Positions 27,208-35,333 of a stretch of 64,000 bases of DNA are shown here, piece after piece (positions within the stretch are counted from its first letter, which is position 1; each line of letters begins with the position of its first letter). Source of the DNA: JBGTFE01 sp049799955 (lineage in GTDB: Bacteria; Acidobacteriota; Blastocatellia; Pyrinomonadales; Pyrinomonadaceae); assembly GCA_049799955.1 (NCBI GenBank), contig JBARIW010000039.1, positions 9,148-73,147 of the forward strand. Direction: 5' to 3'. The position numbers and the translations under genes were made by a program. The notes beneath the pieces were generated by a model. The model had not been told where the DNA came from, ran no database searches, and saw only the letters and a program-made list of their open reading frames with translations.

Positions 27208-28068
27208 ATGAAATCTAGCACTGTCAAAAAGCATTTATTCGGCTACGGTTTATTTTTAGCCATTCTTTTTATATTCAGCTCGGTTAATTACGGTCAGAGC
27301 AAGACCGACAAGCAGTACAAAAACAAAGACTTTTGCTCGGAAAACTGGTCGAACGACGATAAAGTTTCGTTTAGCGAAACGCGCGAGACGACCATTCGCC
27401 CGACGAGTCTTTTGAGCGTCGATTCGGGACACAACGGCGGCATCAAGGTTAAGGGTGAAAACCGCTCGGACATTCTCGTTCGCGCCTGCGTCAGAACCTG
27501 GGGAGACACGAGCGAAGCGGCAAAGGCTTTAGCCGGAAATATCCGTATTCCAACCGATTCGACTATTCATACGGAAGGCGTTTCGGGTGAAAAAAATTGG
27601 TCTGTTTCCTACGAAATTCTCGTTCCGCGCTCGACCAATCTTAAACTCGAAGCCTTTAACGGCGGCATCGCCATTTCCGGCGTCGAAGGCGACATCGAAT
27701 TTAAAACGACAAACGGCGGCGTGAGCGTAACGGAAGCCGCCGGCAGCGTCAGAGGCAGAACGACAAACGGCGGCGTTGCGGTTACGTTATCGGGCACAAG
27801 CTGGAAGGGCAACGGGCTTGATGTCGAAACCACAAACGGCGGCGTTCATCTGACGATGTCCGAAAATTACTCGGCGCGAATCGAAACCGGAACCGTCAAC
27901 GGCGGTTTTAGGAGCGATATTGCCGCATTGAGCGTCGAGCGCGACAGCGACGATAAGTACGGCAGAAATCGCTCATCACGCATCACCACTGACTTGAACG
28001 GCGGCGGCGCGTTGATTCGTGTGATTACGACAAACGGCGGAATTAAAATCAGCTCCGACCGCGAATAA
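27208..28068 (+). CDS. secreted DUF4097-like repeat protein
   Basis: Start ATG 27208 has GGAGG 11 bases upstream; an earlier in-frame start lacks this. The 286-residue product has a signal peptide (LFGYGLFLAILFIFSSVNYG) and then a beta-solenoid built of repeated NGG turns (FNGGIAISGV, TTNGGVSVTEA, TTNGGVAVTLS, TTNGGVHLTM, VNGGF, TTNGGIKI), the hallmark of DUF4097 adhesin-like domains. Function unknown; likely periplasmic or surface. Confidence 0.85.
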   Translation: MKSSTVKKHLFGYGLFLAILFIFSSVNYGQSKTDKQYKNKDFCSENWSNDDKVSFSETRETTIRPTSLLSVDSGHNGGIKVKGENRSDILVRACVRTWGDTSEAAKALAGNIRIPTDSTIHTEGVSGEKNWSVSYEILVPRSTNLKLEAFNGGIAISGVEGDIEFKTTNGGVSVTEAAGSVRGRTTNGGVAVTLSGTSWKGNGLDVETTNGGVHLTMSENYSARIETGTVNGGFRSDIAALSVERDSDDKYGRNRSSRITTDLNGGGALIRVITTNGGIKISSDRE

Positions 28069-28092
28069 TCTCCAAATCCCGATAATTTAACT

Positions 28093-28130
28093 AAAAGGCT
28101 TGCACAAGCGAACATTGTGCAGGTCTTTTT
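28093..28130 (+). terminator. terminator of the DUF4097-like gene
   Basis: A stem of AAAAGGCTTGCACAA against TTGTGCAGGTCTTTT (with G-T pairs) ends in T5, 25 bases after the stop. Confidence 0.75.
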
Positions 28131-28284
28131 ATATTTCAAAAGCTTTTTACGAATCGAACCTGAAAGGTTAAAAGGCTTATATATTTCCAGATGAATTTTC
28201 AGAATTTCAGCGCTGTCGGATTCTTTAAATTCAAAAATTGCCGCAACTGAAATTCCGCCGGTTTGTGTTTAATCGTTTAAAAAT

Positions 28285-28316
28285 AAAAAAACTCCGCCTT
28301 CCGACGGAGTTTTTTC
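28285..28316. terminator. terminator of the CsbD-like stress gene
   Basis: AAAAAACTCCG and CGGAGTTTTTT flank a short loop, giving a symmetric stem with A and T tails usable on either strand. The space 28131-28284 between the two terminators holds no convincing gene. Confidence 0.75.
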
Positions 28317-28344
28317 TGTTGAGAGCAACTAAATATTTAAAAGA

Positions 28345-29019
28345 TTAACGATAGATGTGCTGACCGTTATAGCCTTTCCATTCGTTTTCAAAATACGCCG
28401 CGTCTTCGTCGTTTCTCGGAGTTACGCCGACGACCGCGCCGCCGTTCCTGACGCCTTCGTCATAAACTACGGCTCTGTCTTCGGGAATTCCCGAGCCGAT
28501 TAACGCGCCGACCAATCCGCCGGTCAAACCGCCCGCGCCCGCGCCTGTTAAGGCTGCCGCAATCGGTCCCCAAACGACTAATCCGAGTCCCGGAATCAGA
28601 ACGTTTGTTCCGATAGCCGCGATGCCGCCGATGATTGCGCCGAGCGTTCCGCCGATTGCCGAGCCTGCGCCCGCGCCTTCGAGCGCTTTGCTGCCGAGCT
28701 CGGTGTCGTCGTCATCGTCAAACCACGTATCGCGCGTTTTGTCGGTCATCATCAGATTGATTTCGTCGTCGTTGTACCCGCGACTTCTGGCTGATTGATA
28801 AGCGCGGTCTGTGCTGTCTTTGTCATTGAAAAGTCCGGTCAGCATACGATTTTGCGCCTGACGCTGTTCGCCTTCCGCTGCTTGAAATTCGCCTTCACGC
28901 TCGGTTGCGGTATTACCCGTTACAGCGCCGTATGCGTCTTTCACATTGCCTTCAACTCTTTCACCGAAAGCCGAAGCTTCTTCTTTGACTGTTCCTTGTC
29001 CTTGTCCCTGATTGTTCAT
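28345..29019 (-). CDS. CsbD-like/general-stress membrane-interacting protein
   Basis: The 224-residue protein starts with a hydrophilic CsbD-like segment (EEASAFGERVEGNVKDAYGAVTGN). Next comes a charged region with RSRGYNDDEINLMM typical of stress proteins related to YflT/GSP17M, then a Gly/Ala-rich glycine-zipper segment of about 60 residues (AIGGTLGAIIGGIAAIGTNV, AALTGAGAGGLTGGLVGALI) that may insert into membranes. Its C-terminal part again matches the stress family (IPEDRAVVYDEGVRNGGAVVGV). GGAAGGAG precedes the ATG. A consensus sigma-54-type promoter lies 65 bases upstream. Confidence 0.82.
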   Translation of the reverse strand: MNNQGQGQGTVKEEASAFGERVEGNVKDAYGAVTGNTATEREGEFQAAEGEQRQAQNRMLTGLFNDKDSTDRAYQSARSRGYNDDEINLMMTDKTRDTWFDDDDDTELGSKALEGAGAGSAIGGTLGAIIGGIAAIGTNVLIPGLGLVVWGPIAAALTGAGAGGLTGGLVGALIGSGIPEDRAVVYDEGVRNGGAVVGVTPRNDEDAAYFENEWKGYNGQHIYR

Positions 29020-29083
29020 ATAATTTCTCCTTCCCTTGTTTGTAAAATGCTGATTTAAGCGAAATTGCTTTAAGCTTTATAAG

Positions 29084-29099
29084 TGCAAGCTATGTGCCA
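29084..29099 (-). promoter_or_regulatory. sigma-54 (RpoN) -24/-12 promoter
   Basis: Read on the minus strand, TGGCAC-ATAGC-TTGCA fits the TGGCAC-N5-TTGCW consensus at all defined positions, preceded by T. It would drive the stress gene that starts at 29019. It is the second perfect match in the window. The rest of 29100-29291 shows no gene. Confidence 0.7.
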
Positions 29100-29291
29100 A
29101 AGGACTGAGATTTTCCGTAACCCAAGCAATATCAGTAAAATCGGCATAAAAGAAGATTTCTAAAAAAACTTGTTTGCATAAATTTTGTTTCGTTTCAAAA
29201 CACTTATAAAATAAATTTTCGTCTTTATTTAGGACAAATCGATTGATAAAGACGATTTTTTCTGTTCTTATTTCTCTGGAGAACTTTATAT

Positions 29292-30194
29292 ATGGTAAAA
29301 ATACTTTCGATAATATCGCTGATTTTTATAATGACGACAATCACAACAGCGCAGGCAAACGCCGACAATTTCCGCATTTACGACGCGAAAGGCAACGCAG
29401 CGACGTTTGAAGATATTATAAAAGCAATCGAGAAAACAGACGCTGTTTTTCTCGGCGAGCAGCACGACGACACGACGGCGCACGCGCTTCAGATGCAGAT
29501 TTTTAAGGCTGTATTTGAAAAATACGCGAAAGACAGGCGCGTAACGCTCTCGATGGAAATGTTCGAGCGCGACGTGCAGATTGTCGTTGACGAATATTTG
29601 AAAGACTTAATCTCGGAGTCTCATTTTGTTTTGTCGAGTCGCGCCTGGGGAAATTACAAAACCGATTATCGCCCGCTGGTCGAATTTGCCAAACAAAACA
29701 AACTCGACGTTATCGCCGCAAACGCGCCGCGCCGTTATGTAAATATGGTTACGCGTCTCGGGCGCGAAAGCTTGAACGGGCTTTCGCCCGACGCGAAAAA
29801 ATGGCTCGCGCCGCTGCCGTACGGCGAAGCGTCGGAAGCATACGCGAAAAAATTCGACGCGCTTATGGGTGGAATGACCGATTCGAACACGCCTCTCAAA
29901 CATAATCCGATGCTCGCCTCGCAATCGCTCTGGGACGCGACGATGGCTTTTTCGATTTCGGAATATCTGAAACAGCAAAAAAATGCCTTGATAGTTCATC
30001 TAAACGGAGGCTTTCACACGGAAAACCGGCTTGGAACAATCGAGCATCTTTTGAGTTACAGACCAAAAACACGCGTTCTGGTCGTAACAATGAGATACGA
30101 AGACGATTTCAAGAATTTCGATAAGTCGAAACACGCGGATTTGGGAGATTTCGTAATTTTGACCGACGCGAAACAGCCTCGAAGCAGTAAATAA
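29292..30194 (+). CDS. ChaN-like haem/iron-regulated protein
   Basis: The 300-residue protein has a signal peptide (ILSIISLIFIMTTITTAQANA) and a ChaN-type domain: VFLGEQHDDTTAHALQM (about 51-67), VTLSMEMFERDVQIVVDEYL, RAWGNYKTDYRPLVEFAK, VIAANAPRRYVNMV and LIVHLNGGFHTENRLGT. ChaN proteins are periplasmic or lipid-anchored and bind haem; no lipobox cysteine is seen here. GGAG stands upstream of the ATG. A haem-binding-domain gene lies 700 bases downstream. Confidence 0.88.
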   Translation: MVKILSIISLIFIMTTITTAQANADNFRIYDAKGNAATFEDIIKAIEKTDAVFLGEQHDDTTAHALQMQIFKAVFEKYAKDRRVTLSMEMFERDVQIVVDEYLKDLISESHFVLSSRAWGNYKTDYRPLVEFAKQNKLDVIAANAPRRYVNMVTRLGRESLNGLSPDAKKWLAPLPYGEASEAYAKKFDALMGGMTDSNTPLKHNPMLASQSLWDATMAFSISEYLKQQKNALIVHLNGGFHTENRLGTIEHLLSYRPKTRVLVVTMRYEDDFKNFDKSKHADLGDFVILTDAKQPRSSK

Positions 30195-30203
30195 GGAGAA
30201 TCA

Positions 30204-30276
30204 GCCACGAACAAACACGAAAAGACACGAAATAAAAGTAAAATTATTTTCGTGTTCATTCGTGTTTGTTCGTGGC
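30204..30276. repeat. inverted repeat with CACGAACAAA-type words
   Basis: GCCACGAACAAACACGAAAA and its near complement pair across a short A/T loop. The arm words here are about 10 bp rather than 7. It lies between the convergent ChaN-like and yraN genes. Confidence 0.75.
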
Positions 30277-30284
30277 TATTTTGT

Positions 30285-30770
30285 CTAAGTCCTGAAAAAT
30301 TCACCGGAATTCGCCTGACCACGATTTTTTCTGAAATTTGGCTTCAGTCCAGAAGTTTTTAAAATTTCAATTTCAGGTCGGGCGTTTTTTCGCAAAATAA
30401 TGCTGACCGCATCGTAACGAAAATTGATTCCGGACAGGTGAAAAATCTGCCTGTAAGCTTTTGCCGCGCGGATAATCTGCCGCTGTTTTCGCAAATCGAT
30501 TGCTGCGAGCGGCGACGCGAATTCGTCGGAACTGCGCGTTTTTACCTCGATAAAACATAAAACGTTTTCGTCAAACGCAATCAAATCAATCTCGCCCGTA
30601 ACCGCAACGCCGCGAATGTTTCTGCCAATCGGGACTTTAAAATTAGCGACAATCGGACGATAACCTTTCTTCAGCAAAAATCGGGCGGCAAGTTCTTCGC
30701 CGATTTCTCCGACCTCGCGCGAGCTAATCGCCGGAGCGTTGTTACTGTTGAGCGACAATATTTCAGACAT
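30285..30770 (-). CDS. YraN family (UPF0102) nuclease-fold protein
   Basis: The 161-residue protein carries the YraN core: GEIGEELAARFLLKKGYRPI, VTGEIDLIAFD and LCFIEVKTRS, a restriction-endonuclease-like PD-(D/E)XK arrangement with Glu, Asp and Glu-x-Lys. The family's precise function is not established. ATG 30770 is preferred over an in-frame TTG three codons earlier; neither has a clear ribosome site. The C-terminus is extended and basic. Confidence 0.85.
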   Translation of the reverse strand: MSEILSLNSNNAPAISSREVGEIGEELAARFLLKKGYRPIVANFKVPIGRNIRGVAVTGEIDLIAFDENVLCFIEVKTRSSDEFASPLAAIDLRKQRQIIRAAKAYRQIFHLSGINFRYDAVSIILRKNARPEIEILKTSGLKPNFRKNRGQANSGEFFRT

Positions 30771-30900
30771 TTCCGACAAAAAGTATATTTACAAATCCTA
30801 AAAAATCAAGAAAGCTCAAAGCAGTCCGGGATAAAAAAACTGTGGCTAGTATTATTTTCCTGTATTTTATGACTAAAACTTGGCAATATAAATAAACTGT

Positions 30901-31368
30901 ATGAAAAAAGCCCTGAAAATAATTGCAATCGTTTTGTTCGCAGCTTTCGTTATTATCCAGTTTTTTCGCCCCGATTTTACTAATCCGCCGGTTACTCAAG
31001 CCGAAACTCTCGAAGCAGCGACACAGGTTCCCGATAATGTTCAGGCGATTTTAAAGCGTTCCTGCAACGATTGTCATACAAACGAAACAGTCTATCCGTG
31101 GTATTCAAAAATTCAGCCGTCGGCGTGGTTTCTCAAAGACCATATCGACGACGGGCGCAGGGAATTGAACTTTTCGACGTGGGGCAAATACGAAACGCGG
31201 CGCAAGCGCAAAAAGCTTGAAGAAGTCTGCGAGCAGGTCGAAGGAAAAATGATGCCTTTGCCGTCGTATCTCTGGGTTCACTGGAGCGCGAAGCTTTCCG
31301 AGGAAGAAGGAAAGATTTTATGCGACTGGGCAAAGTCGGAACAAGCGCGGCTCGAAAGTGAAAAGTGA
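30901..31368 (+). CDS. haem-binding domain protein (CXXCH)
   Basis: The 155-residue protein has an N-terminal hydrophobic anchor (LKIIAIVLFAAFVIIQFF) and a haem-binding domain with one CNDCH motif (about residues 58-62), followed by TNETVYPWYSKIQPSAWFLK, a stretch typical of the Haem_bd family. A later MPLPSYLWVHWSAKLSEEE segment also fits. It is probably a periplasmic, membrane-tethered c-type cytochrome-like protein; partners are not visible. Confidence 0.9.
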   Translation: MKKALKIIAIVLFAAFVIIQFFRPDFTNPPVTQAETLEAATQVPDNVQAILKRSCNDCHTNETVYPWYSKIQPSAWFLKDHIDDGRRELNFSTWGKYETRRKRKKLEEVCEQVEGKMMPLPSYLWVHWSAKLSEEEGKILCDWAKSEQARLESEK

Positions 31369-31371
31369 ATT

Positions 31372-31455
31372 TAGGTGATAGGTGAAAGGTGATAGGTGAT
31401 AGGTCAATCTAAAACCTAATCCCTATCACCTATCACCTTTCACCTATCACCTATC
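31372..31455. repeat. inverted repeat with AGGTGAT words
   Basis: At least four tandem AGGTGAT/AGGTGAA heptamers face four ATCACCT heptamers across a short loop: the clearest example of the 7-bp-period inverted element in the window. Confidence 0.88.
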
Positions 31456-31525
31456 TTAAATCTTTGTTAAATTTAAATCTCAAAATCGGAAAACTTCGTT
31501 ATAATGATTCAGGAGGAAATTCCGC

Positions 31526-32545
31526 ATGGACATTTTGCTTGATAACCCTTTGGCAACGATGTATGGACCGTATTTTCTGATTTTCTACGGTTTTGTAATT
31601 TTCTTTTCCACGACAATTCTGGCAATTATCAAAAGCCGGATTGATAAAACGGACAATCTGTCTCTTCCGCCGATTCCTGCCCAAATCGACCCTTATGAAA
31701 TCGCCTATCTTCGCGGCGGCACGAATGAAGTCGTTCGCTCGGTCGTTTTCAGCTTGATGCAGAAAGGCTTTATCGAACTGAATACCGACGGCAAAACTGC
31801 TGAAATCAAGCAAACCGATAATAAAACGAGCCAGCGCGGTTTGAGCCAGATTGAACAGCTCGCGCTCGGATGGTTTTACACGCCGCGCAGCTCGACCGAT
31901 GTTTTCAAAGCCGGCGGCTTGAGCCAGCAGCTCGAAAGCTACGGGCAGACCTATCAATCGCGGCTTGAGCAGCAACAAATGCTTATCGACGATGAGACGC
32001 GCAGCGCTTTTAATCCTCTGAAATGGACGGCTTATCTGGTTATTCCCGGTTTAGGCGCATATAAAATTTTTGCCGCGGTCGCGCACGGCAATTTCAACAT
32101 AATATTTCTGATAATTTTAATCGTCGTCGGCTTGCTCGTTGCGCGCGCTGTTTCCCGCCTTCCGCGCGTAACGAATCTCGGTAAAACATATCTGGAAAGA
32201 TTGCAGCTTGCTTTCGAAAATCTGAAATACGAAGCGCAAAAGCCGTATATTCCTGCAAAAGAGCCGCAAGCCGTTCCGCAGACGACTTTTGCGGGAGTTG
32301 ACCCGCTGCTGCTTTCTGTCGGCGTTTTCGGTTCGGGAATTCTCGCCGGAACGATTTTCGACAATTATAATCAGGCTTTTGTCAGGGCGCAGCAGCAATC
32401 GGCGGCTGGCTCGTGCGGCTCCGGCTGCGGTTCGAGCTGTTCGTCGGGCGACGGCGGCGGAAGTTCCTGCTCGTCAGGCTCAAGCTGTAGCGGCGGAAGC
32501 TCGTGCGGCGGCGGATGCGGCGGATGCGGCGGCGGCTGTTCTTAA
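31526..32545 (+). CDS. TIGR04222-type membrane protein with Cys-rich tail (candidate RiPP-like substrate)
   Basis: The 339-residue protein has a hydrophobic N-terminus (YFLIFYGFVIFFSTTILAII), a cytoplasmic region with YLRGGTNEVVRSVVFSLMQKG typical of TIGR04222, and two further membrane segments (TAYLVIPGLGAYKIFAAVA, IIFLIILIVVGLLVARA). Its C-terminal 45 residues consist almost only of Gly, Ser and Cys, with nine cysteines in CGSGC, SSC, GGC type units. An AGGAGG site precedes the ATG. The DUF692/MNIO enzyme and a putative partner protein follow, so the tail is a plausible substrate for cysteine modification. That link is inferred from gene order and composition. Confidence 0.85.
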   Translation: MDILLDNPLATMYGPYFLIFYGFVIFFSTTILAIIKSRIDKTDNLSLPPIPAQIDPYEIAYLRGGTNEVVRSVVFSLMQKGFIELNTDGKTAEIKQTDNKTSQRGLSQIEQLALGWFYTPRSSTDVFKAGGLSQQLESYGQTYQSRLEQQQMLIDDETRSAFNPLKWTAYLVIPGLGAYKIFAAVAHGNFNIIFLIILIVVGLLVARAVSRLPRVTNLGKTYLERLQLAFENLKYEAQKPYIPAKEPQAVPQTTFAGVDPLLLSVGVFGSGILAGTIFDNYNQAFVRAQQQSAAGSCGSGCGSSCSSGDGGGSSCSSGSSCSGGSSCGGGCGGCGGGCS

Positions 32546-32553
32546 AAGTTTAT

Positions 32554-32685
32554 TCAAACAGGATGGACAGGATTTACAGGATAGAAATTTTCTTCTTAAA
32601 TCTTTCAAATAAAATGCGAGTTTTGATTTAAATAAGTTGTAATCAAAGACCAAGCAATCCTGTTTATCCTGTCCATCCTGTTTGA
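32554..32685. repeat. inverted repeat with ACAGGATGG words
   Basis: Left arm CAAACAGGATGGACAGGATT and right arm ATCCTGTCCATCCTGTTTG pair across about 80 bases. The right arm ends 20 bases before the MNIO start codon, which lacks a recognisable ribosome site. Confidence 0.8.
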
Positions 32686-32704
32686 ATTTTAGCCAAATTA
32701 TCAA

Positions 32705-33520
32705 ATGCAAAATTTTCCGAAACTCGGCACAGGAATTGGTTTTCGCGAACAATTTCGCGCCGAAATTTTTCTGCATCAGACGGAAATCGATTTTCTTGAA
32801 ATAACTTCCGACCATTATATCGACGCCTCGCCGAAAAAGCTTGAAGAACTAAAATTGCTGAAAGAACATTTTCCGCTTATTCCTCATTCGCTGGAATTAT
32901 CTCTCGGAAGCGCCGAAGGAATTGACGAAGATTATCTGGAAAAACTTGCTGAATTAATCGATTTTACCGAGCCTGCATGGTTCAGCGACCACCTTTGTTT
33001 TACAAAATCCGGCGGCGTAAAAATCGGGCATCTCGCGCCCGTTCCATATACGAATGAAGCCTTGAAAATTTTTGTCCAAAATATTTCCAAAGTTAAAAAA
33101 CGCATCAAAACGCCGTTGATTTTGGAAAATATAACGTATATGATGCGGTTTCCGTCGTCGCAAATGTCGGAAGGCGAATTTATCACGAAAGTATTGGAAG
33201 AAACAGATTGCGGGCTGCTTCTCGACGTTACAAATCTTTATATAAATTCCCGAAATCACGATTTCGACTGGCGCGCTTTTCTGGACGAAATTCCTTTGGA
33301 AAGAGTAGTGCAATTACATTTTGTCGGCTTGCAGAAGCATCAAAATTTACTAATCGACGCGCACGCCAGCCAAACTCAGAGCGAGATTTGGGAAGTTTTC
33401 CGCGAAGTTTGCGCGCGCTCCGACGTAAAAGGCGCGGTTTTAGAGCGCGACGACAATTTTCCGCCGTTTGCAGAGATTTTAAATGAGTTGAACACGGCGC
33501 GCGGACTATTAAAAACATAG
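32705..33520 (+). CDS. DUF692/MNIO iron-dependent oxidase
   Basis: The 271-residue TIM-barrel protein carries the multinuclear non-haem iron oxidase motifs in order: GIGFREQF (10-17), EITSDHY (32-38), PHSLELSLGS with His61, SDHL (94-97), LEN with Glu141, LLLDVTN with Asp174, NH at 184-185, QLHFVG with His205, DAH (218-220), and the C-terminal LERDD with Glu247 and Asp249. Characterised members (MbnB, TglH, HvfB and others) modify cysteines of peptide substrates with help from a partner protein. The substrate here may be the Cys-rich TIGR04222 protein upstream. The complete motif set argues for an active enzyme. Confidence 0.9.
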   Translation: MQNFPKLGTGIGFREQFRAEIFLHQTEIDFLEITSDHYIDASPKKLEELKLLKEHFPLIPHSLELSLGSAEGIDEDYLEKLAELIDFTEPAWFSDHLCFTKSGGVKIGHLAPVPYTNEALKIFVQNISKVKKRIKTPLILENITYMMRFPSSQMSEGEFITKVLEETDCGLLLDVTNLYINSRNHDFDWRAFLDEIPLERVVQLHFVGLQKHQNLLIDAHASQTQSEIWEVFREVCARSDVKGAVLERDDNFPPFAEILNELNTARGLLKT

Positions 33521-33555
33521 AACATTAAAAATTAAAAACCGTATTTTTTGATAGA

Positions 33556-34077
33556 ATGACAAATTCAAAATCCAACATTTTCTGTCCTAACTGCGGCGCG
33601 AATAATAACATCGAGCATAATTTCTGTCGTTTTTGCAGCCTGCATTTACAGGAAACGACCGCATCGCTGACGGCGCAGCTTTCGTCGGGTAAAAATGCCG
33701 GTCAATTAAAAAAATTGGAATGGATTAAGAAATTTTCCGATTTATCATCGAGCGGATTAATTTTCAGCGCGGTTCCCGCAATTTTAATTTATTTTTATAC
33801 GGTTTTCACCGGTACGCCTTATGCCGGCGTAAAGGTTTTTTATGCGCTGGTCGTCGTATTTCTGGTTCTGGAATCCGTTATGTTTTATCTTCGCCGGACA
33901 AACACGCTCGGCTACGCGGATGAAATGGAGAGAAAAAGCGCGCTGACGCAAAATAGACTGGAAAAAAGGGAAACGGGAAAGCTTCTGGAAGAAAAGCCGT
34001 TTGAGCCTGCGGCGAGCGTCGTCGAAAACACGACCGATTTCCTTTATGTCGAGCAGAAAACGCGAAAACTCGAATGA
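33556..34077 (+). CDS. zinc-ribbon membrane protein
   Basis: The 173-residue protein starts with a double CXXC zinc ribbon (FCPNCGANNNIEHNFCRFC, residues about 9-27). A linker and two membrane segments follow (SGLIFSAVPAILIYFYTVF, VFYALVVVFLVLESVMFYL), then a charged cytosolic tail. No enzymatic motif. Its stop overlaps the start of the next gene by four bases (ATGA), so the two are translationally coupled. Its role in the MNIO cluster is unknown; it may be an accessory or membrane anchor. Confidence 0.75.
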   Translation: MTNSKSNIFCPNCGANNNIEHNFCRFCSLHLQETTASLTAQLSSGKNAGQLKKLEWIKKFSDLSSSGLIFSAVPAILIYFYTVFTGTPYAGVKVFYALVVVFLVLESVMFYLRRTNTLGYADEMERKSALTQNRLEKRETGKLLEEKPFEPAASVVENTTDFLYVEQKTRKLE

Positions 34078-34634
34078 GTCTTTTACAGCAGCAAAATTTT
34101 CTGGCGCGGCTTTACACGGATGAAAATCTGCGAAAACGCTTTTTATCCGAGCCTGAAAAAATCGGGCTTGAAAATGATTTGACGGAATCGGAAATTGCCG
34201 GGCTTTCCGCGATAATTCCCGAAGAGTTAAACTTTTTCGCCGATTCGCTCGTCTGGAAAAGACTGCGCGAAGTGGAAAAAATTCTGCCCCTGACGCGGAA
34301 GGCTTTAAGCGAAAACTTTGAAGAGTATTTCCGCCAATTTTCACAAAATTACAACCCGAAATCCGTAAAAAAGCATCTTGAAGATGCAGTCGAGTTTTGC
34401 TCGTTTCTTCAAAACAGAAAAACAAAGCCGGTTTGGGCAAAAGATTCGGCGAAATTTGAGCAGGCGCGATTGCTTTTTGATTCAAAGGCAAAAGATTTTT
34501 TGTTCAGGAAATTTAATTTTGATATAAGAAAAATTTCCCGCGAAGACGCAAAGGCGCTGAGCGAATTTCCGGCGCGAAGAACTTTTGCAATTTGGATTAG
34601 AGTCGGAAATAAATCAAAACATTTCGTCTGGTAA
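34074..34634 (+). CDS. putative MNIO partner protein
   Basis: The 186-residue soluble protein begins LARLYTDENLRKRFLSEPEK, followed by SEIAGLSAI and a helical segment ending ADSLVWKRLREVEKILPLTR. This resembles the N-terminal region of proteins that partner DUF692 enzymes (SCO6045-like/DUF2063-type). Partners of this kind bind the precursor and present it to the oxidase. The C-terminal half is basic and not recognised. The assignment rests on sequence feel plus position in the cluster; a profile search is needed. It overlaps the zinc-ribbon gene by four bases. Confidence 0.6.
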   Translation: MSLLQQQNFLARLYTDENLRKRFLSEPEKIGLENDLTESEIAGLSAIIPEELNFFADSLVWKRLREVEKILPLTRKALSENFEEYFRQFSQNYNPKSVKKHLEDAVEFCSFLQNRKTKPVWAKDSAKFEQARLLFDSKAKDFLFRKFNFDIRKISREDAKALSEFPARRTFAIWIRVGNKSKHFVW

Positions 34635-34681
34635 ACTCCTGCGCCTTTGCGCCTTCGCTACTTTGCGTTAAAATTCCCTTT

Positions 34682-35197
34682 ATGTCTTTGCTGCAAATCG
34701 TACATTATCCCGAACCTGTTCTGCTGACGGTCGGAAAACCCGTTTCGGAATTTGACGCGGGTTTACAAAAGCTCGTCGAAGATATGTTTGAAACGATGTA
34801 CAGCGCGGGCGGCGTCGGGCTTGCCGCGCCGCAGGTCGCCGAGTCGAAACGGCTTTTTGTGATGGATTGTTCGGGCGGCGAAGACGCTTCGCAAAAAATC
34901 GCGCTGATAAATCCCGAAATCATCGCGCAGGAAGGCGAGCAAACCGGCGACGAAGGCTGTCTCTCGTTTCCCGGAATTTACACGAAAGTTCAGCGCGAAT
35001 TGCGCGTCGTCGTCAGGGCGCAAAACGTTTTTGGCGAAACATTCGAGCTTGACGGAACGGATTTGACCGCGCGCTGCGTTCTGCACGAAACAGACCATTG
35101 CGACGGTATTGTTTTTCTGGACAGAATGACCATTTTGAAAAGGGAAATGGCGAAACGAAAGATTAAGCGGCTGCAAAAAACCGGAAAATGGGATTGA
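34682..35197 (+). CDS. def: peptide deformylase
   Basis: The 171-residue enzyme removes the N-terminal formyl group from nascent proteins. All three family motifs are present: GVGLAAPQ (44-51), EGCLSFP (91-97) and HETDH (135-139) with the two metal-binding histidines and catalytic Glu; Cys93 is the third ligand. Spacing and length are normal. Its usual companion fmt is 4 kb downstream, separated by accessory genes. The 47 bases before it hold tandem GCGCCTT/TTGCG words of the repeat type. Confidence 0.97.
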   Translation: MSLLQIVHYPEPVLLTVGKPVSEFDAGLQKLVEDMFETMYSAGGVGLAAPQVAESKRLFVMDCSGGEDASQKIALINPEIIAQEGEQTGDEGCLSFPGIYTKVQRELRVVVRAQNVFGETFELDGTDLTARCVLHETDHCDGIVFLDRMTILKREMAKRKIKRLQKTGKWD

Positions 35198-35333
35198 GTT
35201 AAGAAATTTCCTGTCAAAACTGCCCGTTTAAATTTTTCATTCGCAGAAAATCGTTGTAGAATAACGCAATCTAAAAATATCAAATAATCAAAATCGTGCC
35301 GGATTTAGATTGAATCTGAAAAGGAGAAAATCA

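Noticed and set aside
31372..31455. CRISPR-like repeats
   Set aside because: Repeat words are 7 bp without unique spacers, followed by a complementary arm, and no cas gene is nearby.
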